This document shows, piece by piece, positions 48,101-60,100 of a stretch of DNA of 64,000 nucleotides; the first letter of the stretch is position 1; every line of letters begins with the position of its first letter. A program made the translations under genes and the position numbers. Location of the stretch: NCBI GenBank assembly GCA_934047225.1, contig OW203987.1, positions 6,847,501 through 6,911,500 on the forward strand, read 5' to 3'. The notes beneath the pieces are model-generated. The model searched no databases and had not been told where the DNA came from. It worked only from the letters and a program-made list of their open reading frames with translations. Origin of the DNA: Ypsolopha sequella. Lineage: Eukaryota > Arthropoda > Insecta > Lepidoptera > Ypsolophidae.

Positions 48101-51100
48101 GACGTAATTCCTAGCCGATCACAATACAATTGAAAGCGATAGCGATAGATGTTGAAGTTTAACAATAAGAGGGCAGAACGTACTTATACCGGGTGTTAAT
48201 GGGCCGGGCTTTAAATGAAACCATATAATCTACTGATCATACTGAACAAACAAAACAAACATCCTTACGACATGAATCCCCGAGGGGGTACAGTGGTGTT
48301 CCCAAATGTTAACTGTAAAAAGTCACAGTTCACACTTAGTCCACCCGCAGGGTTATTACGTACTCGTATCTTGCAAACAATAATCAATCGACAAAAATTG
48401 CGCAAGTCGATTGCTTACTGTTTGCAAGATACGTAATAAGCCACCCGATCTTCACCGACGATTATCACGTCCCAAACGAGATGGGTGGTGAACCCATACA
48501 TCGGGAATAAATGTACGTACTTTTGTATGGGGAAGTACAATTTTTTTTTTTCATGATTCTTTGAAAGTTGTTCAGAATAATCAGTAGATTATGCGTACTT
48601 ACCCCGTTCCAGACCTACTAATAATTGAGATGGTATTTCTGTTTACGTGTCGGATGTGACGTAACTCACCACAAAATGGGGCGTTTTAATCCAGAGGGCC
48701 TATTATGTACCTTTAGTTGCCATCTGGACTTGGTGTCTATCATCAAAAACATAGATATACTATCGAATTCCGATTGTCTAAGAATATGTTCGCATTTGAA
48801 GTGACGACACAGTTCTTAAATAGTTAAATACCCACTAATGGCAATTTAGAAAGTTCCGTTTTTATCTATGTTTTTGATGGTAGGCACCCAGTCCAGTTGG
48901 CAACTAAAGATACAGAATAGAGGGGCAGGTCGACGAAAGATATCAAAAAGCGAAAGCGGCCATTGGAGCCATAGAGTATATTGAATTTGGAGCTTCTTCA
49001 TTGGCGTTTCTATTTCCGTTCGATGAAGACGTGTCAAGAAGAATTTCAACTAGAAATTCATTATTTTCTAAAACTATTATTTTCAATAAATTTCGAAATA
49101 TTTACGTTATATTTTTGGAAAAATTAACGTTAATTGTTTCGCGATTTAAAAAGTTAAATTATTTTAAAAGTGAATATTTCGCGTGAATGCCTCACCACGT
49201 GGTGTGTCGCTGACGAACGGGGTTCTAGCATAATAGAAGAGGGAAGATGATTGGACACTTGATTCGACATGACAGTTTCTTGAAAAATATCATAGAAGGA
49301 AACAGGAAGACCTAGAAGACCTTTACTCAAGTGAAGGAGAAAGTTGATGATATGTCATAATCAAGATGACAAATCATGAGTCGAAGATAGAGAAGAACGG
49401 CGGGTACTCCAGCGACTAAGTTATAGTTTATACAAACTTATTTAACGAGAACTGAAGTACCTCCATAAGTCGGTCGAGCTGATGCAGCCTCATGTAGAGA
49501 GCTTCGAAGCCGTCCTTGTACAGTTCGCGGAGTCCGTACCCGTACATCAGGCGCACTAGCAGGCAGAACGCTTGCTCTTCAGGCATCTGGAAATTACATG
49601 CCACATTATTGCTTAGATCTTAGTTATACTGGCTTTAAATCAGGCTGAGGAAATCAGCTTAACTTTATAATATATAATTTATACTGTAAGGTATGACTCC
49701 TTAATGGAACTTCATTCTAACACTAATCAAAGTCTTCTTGTACGAGTTCCACTATTTTATTTCCTTAAGAGGCCGGTCCAAAATGAATTATCCATACAAA
49801 CGTAATACCAAAATCATTTGCAATTCGAGCATATTTCAACCAAATTATGCTGTTATTCTGATTAAGACAGTATTTTTATAAGTTCATGAATATGTTTCCT
49901 TCCAAAATACTAACCTGAAACGAAATGTCAGCGATTTGCAATTCGCACATTTTTACACCATAAATTACCCGTTTTCTTCTTATTGGTTTTGTATTAAAAA
50001 CAACAAAACGTATGATATTGTTCGAGCGGAAACATAGCCTATGTTATCATGTTACAGATTATTAAAACAAAATTTAAAACACATTAAGTTTTCATTCAAC
50101 ATTTTTGGTATTACGAAATACGCCCGTATTCAGTACAAATTCTGAACGGCTAGTAGCTGTGTCGCATCTTGTTTGACGCACGCACACATTCACACAGTAG
50201 AGACATAGAGAGATGTCGCGTGGATTCGCGCGTCTGGGCCTGGGGCCTCCTTTGGGTTAGGGTACAATAGTTTTGCATTTTACTTTAGTTGCTCGCTCGA
50301 TAACTGACATAATTGTCAGTGACGATTACTTGACTGAATAAGCTCTTCAAATATGGTTACACCTTTCTGTTATGTATCGTCACGACATCAATATTTTTTT
50401 CGAGATACAGGGTTTGTTCCATAGTAAATTTGTTCTATACCATTGACTGAATAAGCTCTTCAAATATGGTTACACTTTTCTGTTACACGTTGTATATGTA
50501 TCGTCACGACATTAATATTTTTTTTTGAGATACAGGGTTTGTTCCATAGTAAAAGTTGTTCTATACCATTGACTGAATAAGCTCTTCAAATATGGTTACG
50601 ATATAATGGTATAAAACAAATTTTACTATGGAACAAACCCTGTATCTCGAAAAAAATATTGATGTCGTGACGATACATATACAACGTGTAACAGACCTTT
50701 CTGTTGGCTGTCCGGTCTAGAAAATTTTGGAAAACCGGACAATAGAATGTAGCATCTAGTGCCAAATATGTTAGAAAGTGATTTTTTGTTTACCATTTAC
50801 ATGGACGAATTCGACTATGGCATTTAGCAATAATAAATATAAGTTAATGTTTACTAAGTGTTTCATTGTGTTCACCCTCAGCAATTTCCGGGAATGTCGG
50901 TTTAATCTGGCCAAAATCAAAGGGACCCTTTGATTTTTGGACAAATTATACCAAAAAAATCAAATGTTAAAAAATGATCGGTTGTTTTATCTGGAACATC
51001 TGCCAACCCTACCGGTAAGCGAAAGGTCCCGGTCCAAATACCTGCCCAGAGCTCCTGAAATCAAAATTTACTTCTCTTCTGCGTTTTTATGTCACAATAA

Positions 51101-54100
51101 TATAATGTGAAGTTTACAACATTGTTTTATTCGCTTCTCAAGTATTTACCCAATGAATCAGAATGTCTATGTAGAACTTACGTGCAACAGCAACGTCGCA
51201 GCTAAGAAGCTGAGTCCCTGGCAGTAGCCGACCTCCACGTCATAGACGGCGTACGCTCTCGCCATGCGCAGGAGCGAGTCCTGCCCGAGCCCTCCCGCCT
51301 CGCGGAAGAAATCGTGCGCAGGGAACGTGCGCGCGATGTCGCGCTGAATCACCGCTTCGAAGGGACAATCCTGGGATGTAATTAAGTGTGATTTATTTAT
51401 AACACTTTTTGCACATTTACACAAATAACTTAAAAGACAAAAGAAACAATTAAACATGGTGTACAAGGGCGGCACTTATTGCTAATAGCAATATCTTTCA
51501 GGCAACCCTTGGTAGCTAAGAGAAAGATAAACAAAATAACATGTGGAGGTGTAAATACTAATCAGAAAATAATAGGGAGATCAAGATTAAAATATAAACC
51601 TAAATATCTAAGACATAAACTTACATATAAAAATACATGAACATACTTAAATAAATGAATACATACCTATTAAATATACACATACTTATATAAAAAAACA
51701 TTATTTTTGGAACTATCATGGTTATATACGAGTATATTTTCTCAAAAATGTATTGTAATGTTATCATTTCATACTGCAAAGACAAGACAGGAAGTACTTC
51801 ATCCTGGAGGGCTATTTCAAGTCTTCAGTAAATCTCAATAAGTGTCTCAATTCGTATGAAAATCCATTACCTACCATATGTGCATTTTTAAAACTATCCG
51901 TGACTATATTTTTAAGAGACTAAGGAGTTTGGCGACCATAACAATAAGGTTTTAAGCGGCCAATTAAAAAAATATAATTAATTGCAATTTCGTGTTCAGA
52001 ATGTGGAAATGTCTGCTATATTTTATAATTGCAACAATAATAACAAAGATAGATTAATTTTGTTGATTTTATATATTTAAAACCATTAAACAATTAAAAA
52101 TTTAATTATATGCTATCCTGCTGCTGAATACAGAGTGTCTCGGTATATTTTTAGAAAACACTATATATTAATATACAGTAGTGGACATATAATTAGAAAC
52201 ACTTGCGACGTATTTCACATTATACAAGGGACATTGCCGTAAAACTTTTGTTTTTGGAAATAAAACAACAAAATGCATAGAATACGTTCAGAAACTTATA
52301 ATTAATTAAAAAACAAATAAATATCCAAGTTTACAACTACCATTTAGATATTTAGTTACGTAAAAACAACTAAACGACATTTGCAGTACCATCCGACATG
52401 GACAAGTAATTAGAAACAATAAAGAAATGGGTTAAAAATCAAAGTTATTAACGTGTTAACGTCATCAGTTTCAAATTATTTATGTAAAACTATGTTTGGT
52501 TTACTAAATTTCTTAAAAATTCATATTTAGTTGCATAGCCTTTTTTATTGATGACGGCTCTGCAACGACGTAGCATTCATTCAAGTAATTTCATACATTT
52601 ATCGAGTGGGATCGAGTTCCATGCTTCAACAAAGGCTTCGTAAAGTTCATTTTGACTGGAATTACGTTTAACGGATACTTTTTTTTTAACGACGTATCAG
52701 ATGTTTTCAATAGGATTTAAATCGGGACTATTTGACAGTCTAACATAGTAACACGTTGCTCACTAAGAAAGGATTTAACACTGCGGGCTGTATGTTTTGG
52801 GTCGTTATCGTGCTGAAAGATCCATCCTTATACCTTCAATCTTACGGACGGGTCCAACTCCGCAACCAGAAAAACATCCCCATACTTTAATGTTACCACC
52901 GCCGTGTTTGACTATGCTCCTCGTGTATTTATAATCAAAAGCATGGTTTATTGGACGTCTAACGTAGCGTTTGCTGTCTGAATTCACCATATTTATTTTT
53001 GTTTCATCCGAGAATAACACTTTTTTCCCATTTTCTTACGGTCCAGTTAAGATATTTCTTTGCAAATAATAATCGCTTCTCTCGATGTTGCTTGGTAAGA
53101 AGCGGTACCTTTCGAGAAACCCTCCCGAAAAATTTAGCTTCCACTAATCTGCGGCGTACCAGTTTCGAGGAAATGTTCCTTGGGTCATCAGTTGAAAAAA
53201 AATCATTTCTAATCTCGTTGGAGCCTTTAAACGGGTCTTGTTTAGGTACACGTATTATTTGCAAATCTTCCCGGGGAGACGGTTTCCTTGGACGAGCCTT
53301 TCTAACACTTTTAGTACTTTTATAATGAGCAATAGCTTTGAAAACTTTCTTCAGAGAACATTCTAAATGATTAGCAATTCTTCTATAAGTCCACTTTCGA
53401 TCTAAATGTAATTTAACAATTAATTGCCAAGTTGACTCGTCACAACTCTTATTTTTACCCATTTTTAACAAAACTTATTATTCACGTAATTCCAAATTGA
53501 CGTTTAATTGCCGCCGAAACCACAGAAAAAGCGTAGAAAGAGGTTTTTTTTTTAAATATCAAAAATGGAGCGAACCATGGATCCTGTTTCTAATTAGTTG
53601 TCCAAGCGGCCAGTAATAGAAATTCAACTATCATGATATTTAAACACTTTTTATAAGTAAAGATAGAACAGTTTTCTTTTTTTTTTATATTTTATGAGTT
53701 TTTTAACTCATTGGCTATGTTCTGGCCACGAACCTATACCCTAACCGGACTGAGTACTTGTTTCAAAAAACGTGAAGAACGAGAAGTCATACTAGATAAT
53801 TTCATCTCTGTCTAAGTAGGGTAACCATATTTAAAAATAATTGATTGAGACCACGTAGGTAGTAAAAACCGTATTCAAAACATTTATTTTATTGGTTTAA
53901 AGTCTTCTGCTTTAAAATAGCGGCTGCAGACTACTGGATTTTTGCACTTTACTTCGTTTCCTAAAACTTCTAACCATTTTCTTCGGATATTTTCAGTTTT
54001 TGGAAGACTGTAATGTAAAACCCAATATCATGGTTACTCTAGCGGTATCAATGTAAACATGTATCATTTCTCCGAGAAAACGTTGTAATTATGCCTTACC

Positions 54101-57100
54101 TATGAAACGATATCCCACAATTCCCAAAAATTTGGCTTCTGCAGCCCTTCACGCTGCATGCTTTAACCATTTTTGCAAAAAATTATTAATTTTACAATTT
54201 TGTTTTCAAATGTCACGGCCGTGGCGCCATTTTTAGATAAAAGGGTTACCAGTTTGCAAGCATAAGAATAATCCCAACTTTATTAAGGAATGATTGATCT
54301 TACATTTACGGATAAAACTAAATGTAAAACATAAATAAACCTAACAAAAAAATAGTGACGGACTTCAAATGTAACTGCAGCCATTCGCTAAAAAGCTTAA
54401 AATAATTATAAAATGACAGATGGTACCGAAATAACACTTTTTCCGCCTTCTTTCTTCCTAAAAAATATGTTCTTTAGAAGTCGGCGCTCTTATATTGGTT
54501 TCTGTGTTGCTATAACCAAGGGAACGCGGTCACTTTTACAGAACATATTTTTCAGGAACAAAGAAGTCGGAAAAAGTGTTATTTCAGTACCATCGGTCAT
54601 TTTATAATTATTTTCAACTTTTTTGCGAATGGCTGCAGTTACATTTAAAGTCGGTTACTATTTTTTGTTAAAAGTTTATTATTTTACATTTTTAGTGTTG
54701 ACGGGTCAAATTGTGTAATGTGGATAGTTCTTGTAAACGCGCTGTTGATATAAAACGAAGGACAAGTAATAATTGGTTATATTTAATAAATACCCTGTAA
54801 TCAGCACCCTAATACAAACTGATTGCCGTAATCTCAAGTTATGTGCTGTCACCCGTTGAGGAGTTCTATGGTAATGAGGCCAAGATCAAAGTTCAGGTGG
54901 AGAAATTACAATTTACAAGTAGTACTCGGCAATCACTATCCTAATACAAAGCGATTGCCTTAATCTTGAGTGGTATGCTGTCGTCCGTTAAGGAGTTCTA
55001 TGGTGGTGAAGCCAGGATGGAAGGTCAGGTGGGTATTCTGATAATTTCCAAGAAATGCCCGACAATCAGCACCCTACCAAAGTGATTGCCGCAATCTCGA
55101 GGTAAGTGCTCTCATTCGTTAAAGAGTTCTATGGTAATGACTTAATAAGACCAGGATCGAAGGTCAGGTGGAAGATTGACAATTTCCAAGTAATACTCTG
55201 CGATCAACATCGTAGTACAAAGCGATTTCCTTAATATCAAGTGGTACGCTGTTACTTTCTGAGGCGTTCCACTGCCTATCTCTGAAAACTTTCATCAGAT
55301 CATGGTCAATCTTAAAATGGGACCTACCTCAAAGGAAATTTTTCCAAACAAAAAAAGAATCATTCAATTCAGTTCAGAATTGACGGAGATAAGGAATAAC
55401 ATACCCAAAAAAATACAGTTGAATTGAGATCCTCCTCTTTTTTTCAAGTCGGTTAAAAAAAAGTATTTACTAAAAGCTAAATACTATAAAGTCGTTGAAA
55501 AACTAAATCGTGAAAAACTCAAGTGTAGCCGCTGGCTACAGAACTGCAGGGCTGGTGGGATTTGAGGATATGACACGGGAGAAGAAAAGATTGTGGGTGA
55601 ACTAACCTGTTTTGAATGGGCTGGTATGTGCTGCGTGGCGTCTCTTCTTGGTGGTCTGATGGAGCTGGCGTCTGTGCAGGGATGTGCTAAATGTCTTGGT
55701 TGGAGTAATGTACACAGCACTAGTATGAACACAACACTGTTAAGTATGAGAGGTTTTGGTTGTGGCGGCGCGAATGTGTGCCCACGGATTGTTTGGACGA
55801 TGTCCCGAGCGGAAGAGCTGGCGGCGCTAGCGCGCACGCGTGCGCCCCCGGAGGCGACTCGAGTCGAACAGAGTGAGTGAACCGCGGGCAGCGCGCGACT
55901 CGATTCTGTCGCGAGTTCCTTTCTGCGCATGCGCTGAAAAGCGCATACCGTCATGCTGTAGCGTGAACATCCTGGGGGGGCCGGGGCTGCGACTCCTCCA
56001 TGAGCTGTGTCCAGATCCACAACTCGGATCACTCCATCCTTGCCAGGTATCGTGCGGAGAATTCTTCCCAACTTCCATTGGAGCGGAGGCAGGTCATCCT
56101 CTTTGATGAGGACCAGTTCACCCACTTGAGGAGGGGAAGAAGGGAAGAGCCATTTGGAGCGGGTTTGCAGGGTATGGAGGTAGGATCTGGACCAGAGAGT
56201 CCAAAAGCGCTGAGAGAGCGCTTGAATGAGTTGAAACCGTTTAAGAGCAGATATGGGTCTGTCGTCAAAAGACTGCTCAGGTAGAGCGGTGAGCGGACGA
56301 CCAATAATGAAATGTCCGGCCGTGAGAGGTTCAAAGTCCGTAGGGTCGGATGAAATCGGGCAGAGGGGTCTTGAGTTGAGTATTATTTCGTGCAGAGCGC
56401 CGAACCAAGTTATGTGCTGATTCGCGAGCTTGTGAGTGATTGCATCATAGTTTGTGCCGCAGTCTGAGCGAATGAGAACTGGAGTACCGCGACGTGAGAT
56501 AAAACCTAACAGGGCTCGTGCTGAGTGAAATTGACCATGTACGTCTGCTATTATTGGTGTGTTAGTGACGTTCACTACACGTTGTGCGGAGTTACAAGAA
56601 TTCTCTGTTGGAGTTGAAGTCATTGAGTGAAAATGAACTGAGTGTGTATGTGATGAGTGTGTGTGTGATGAATGTGCTGAGTGCGCTGAGTGCTGGTTTC
56701 ATTGAGTGAAAATGAGCTGAATGTGTATGTGCTGATTGAATGTGTGAGTGAAAATGAGCTGAGTGTGTATGTGCTGATTGAATGTGTGATGAGTGTGACT
56801 ATATGTGAAAATGAGTTATTAAAACTTGAGCGCTACCAACTCCAACGTGCGGATAGCTTGTAACTTGCGCGGGCCGAAATAACAAGGGCTATGTTCAAAC
56901 GGAACACGGAAAATAAACACGATAGAGAGAAAAAAAATAAAAAAATTTTTTTTTTTTTAAACAACCTGTATATGAGCTGATACACCAACTTGGAACACCC
57001 TATATGTGTACCATAAACAATAAAAGCAGAGATGAGATGAAAAAACAAAAAAAAAAAAAAATTTACTATAAAAAGCAGACAATATCAGGATAAAACTGTT

Positions 57101-60100
57101 CGGCAATATATTACTGCAACACAAGATTACCGTGATTACAAGATTACAATCGACAAGGCTTGTTCACTCTTATGTTATTATGCTACTTCCCGCTTACACG
57201 AAGCTAAATGCTATTCTATTTATATAATAAAATACCTAGCCGAAATCGGATCTAAATGAGCGGACAAACTAATGATGAAATCACGCTTTAGTAATATACG
57301 TAATACGTATGTATATGCACGAAATAAAGCGAATTTATACTCTCACAAAAAATATCTCGCAAGATACGAGAACTATCTTTGACAGTGGGTAGATTTGCAC
57401 CTCTTCGCGCGATAGAAAACAAAGTGAAGTGTAGGTACTCAAAACGTTGTAACACGATATGAAACTAAAATGTGAACTATGTATTTACGAGCAAAGTTGA
57501 ATCACTTCGAGAACATTTGAAAAGATTGGGTCGGGAATTACATGTAAAAAATGTTGAGCAAAATGCTGACTTTGAGTTTAATTAATTTTACGTATGGGGT
57601 TTATAAGGGCTGATAATTAATCCCTGGAAGTGACGGGGGGGGTTTAATAAAGAAATATAGTGGACTGTAATAAACAATTGGGCCGAATGGATATAATTAT
57701 ATTATCTGAGCTGAACAATAATTACAACCGTGATGAAAATGAGTTATTCTGTAAAGGGGCGTGGGGGGGTCGGTTCTAACCGATAAATGGAATGTTCCAG
57801 GCGGCGGTTCTAATTATCTACCCGCGATAGGTATTCGAAACCACAAAATATTTTTTGCCGGGAAAGGGGGCAAAATATGTAACCGGGTGAAAATGGACTG
57901 TAGTAACTCGACGAGGGCTGGTTCAGTAGCGGTTTGAAGGGCCAAAATTGTGAAAATGGACTGTAAGGACCAGAATTCGATCCGGCTCGAAGGACCAAAA
58001 ATGTAGCCGCTGGCTACAGAACTGCAGGGCTGGTGGGATTTGAGGATATGACACGGGAGAAGAAAAGATTGTGGGTGAACTAACCTGTTTTGAATGGGCT
58101 GGTATGTGCTGCGTGGCGTCTCTTCTTGGTGGTCTGATGGAGCTGGCGTCTGTGCAGGGATGTGCTAAATGTCTTGGTTGGAGTAATGTACACAGCACTA
58201 GTATGAACACAACACTGTTAAGTATGAGAGGTTTTGGTTGTGGCGGCGCGAATGTGTGCCCACGGATTGTTTGGACGATGTCCCGAGCGGAAGAGCTGGC
58301 GGCGCTAGCGCGCACGCGTGCGCCCCCGGAGGCGACTCGAGTCGAACAGAGTGAGTGAACCGCGGGCAGCGCGCGACTCGATTCTGTCGCGAGTTCCTTT
58401 CTGCGCATGCGCTGAAAAGCGCATACCGTCATGCTGTAGCGTGAACATCCTGGGGGGGCCGGGGCTGCGACTCCTCCATGAGCTGTGTCCAGATCCACAA
58501 CTCGGATCACTCCATCCTTGCCAGGTATCGTGCGGAGAATTCTTCCCAACTTCCATTGGAGCGGAGGCAGGTCATCCTCTTTGATGAGGACCAGTTCACC
58601 CACTTGAGGAGGGGAAGAAGGGAAGAGCCATTTGGAGCGGGTTTGCAGGGTATGGAGGTAGGATCTGGACCAGAGAGTCCAAAAGCGCTGAGAGAGCGCT
58701 TGAATGAGTTGAAACCGTTTAAGAGCAGATATGGGTCTGTCGTCAAAAGACTGCTCAGGTAGAGCGGTGAGCGGACGACCAATAATGAAATGTCCGGCCG
58801 TGAGAGGTTCAAAGTCCGTAGGGTCGGATGAAATCGGGCAGAGGGGTCTTGAGTTGAGTATTATTTCGTGCAGAGCGCCGAACCAAGTTATGTGCTGATT
58901 CGCGAGCTTGTGAGTGATTGCATCATAGTTTGTGCCGCAGTCTGAGCGAATGAGAACTGGAGTACCGCGACGTGAGATAAAACCTAACAGGGCTCGTGCT
59001 GAGTGAAATTGACCATGTACGTCTGCTATTATTGGTGTGTTAGTGACGTTCACTACACGTTGTGCGGAGTTACAAGAATTCTCTGTTGGAGTTGAAGTCA
59101 TTGAGTGAAAATGAACTGAGTGTGTATGTGATGAGTGTGTGTGTGATGAATGTGCTGAGTGCGCTGAGTGCTGGTTTCATTGAGTGAAAATGAGCTGAAT
59201 GTGTATGTGCTGATTGAATGTGTGAGTGAAAATGAGCTGAGTGTGTATGTGCTGATTGAATGTGTGATGAGTGTGACTATATGTGAAAATGAGTTATTAA
59301 AACTTGAGCGCTACCAACTCCAACGTGCGGATAGCTTGATAGTCGGAGGCGACTCGAGTCGAACAGAGTGAGTGAACCGCGGGCAGCGCGCGACTCGATT
59401 CTGTCGCGAGTTCCTTTCTGCGCATGCGCTGAAAAGCGCATACCGTCATGCTGTAGCGTGAACATCAAGCCTACCATCGCAATTTGTTTTTTTTGTGATG
59501 GCAACTGTGCGAGTAGGACACAGGCATCGACTGTGTGTTGTCCCGCTCGGCACGTTTTCTCTAGTTGGTTGTGTCATAATAAAATAACTTTTAACTGTAT
59601 GAAATAGAGTCTATTTTTCTACGCGTAACATCCTTCAGTGCTCAATCCAGTTTACGTATACATCCATGGTTCTGGCATAGTTAATAGTGATTTAATCTAT
59701 ATATTTTTTACTCATAACGATAGTTCATTCTGTGTTTACCTAAGTTTCATGTACTGTTTCTAATTATATGTCCACCACTGTATATACAATAAATGTCGCA
59801 GGTAAGTTGTCAGAGCTGAGAAATAACAATGTAATGATTTATGTGATATGTTTTTTGTAACTCGAGTAATAGAGTTCCTTGGTGGAATTAAGGACAAAAA
59901 ATTCAAGGTGACCGCTTTCGGAACAACTTAATATCGACCAAACGTTACTATCAACCTGATTTGTGAAAAATAGGATTATACCAACTATTATTTTCATAAC
60001 AAACTGCTAGAGCGACCGACTAACTGCTGCTCACCTTACCAATTCGCCAACTAAATATTATTTTTATTATCCACGCTTTTCGGTTTTCAATCTTAACACA

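Larger units (their letters stand above)
55524..59464 (-). mobile_element. BEL/Pao-derived dimer, LTR-internal-LTR-internal-LTR
   Basis: A single target duplication TCAAG (55,519-55,523 and 59,465-59,469) brackets the whole 3,941-bp structure. In minus-strand order it holds a 120-bp remnant of the first LTR (59,464-59,345), a 5-nt filler, the 3' part of a first internal region, a full LTR (58,447-58,002), a complete internal region and a final full LTR (55,969-55,524). The integrase fragment is encoded twice with the same protein sequence. Orientation is the same as RabGAP1. Confidence 0.93.
52176..59780 (-). mobile_element. Tc1-like transposon, split by about 6 kb of later insertions
   Basis: The outer ends CAGTAGTGGACATATAATTA (52,176) and its inverted copy ending CCACCACTG (59,780) differ at one base and are bordered by TA on both sides. 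Inner repeats of the same motif lie at 52,399-52,417 and 53,586-53,604, giving the IR/DR end layout of Tc1 elements. The left pair is 223 bp apart while the right pair is over 6 kb apart, so the right end has been pushed away by the foldback element, the tandem array and the BEL/Pao dimer. Confidence 0.8.

Noticed and set aside
54413..54607. 64-codon frame starting MTDGTEITLF and ending in a near mirror image
   Set aside because: It reads across the two arms of a foldback element; the symmetry comes from the inverted repeat.
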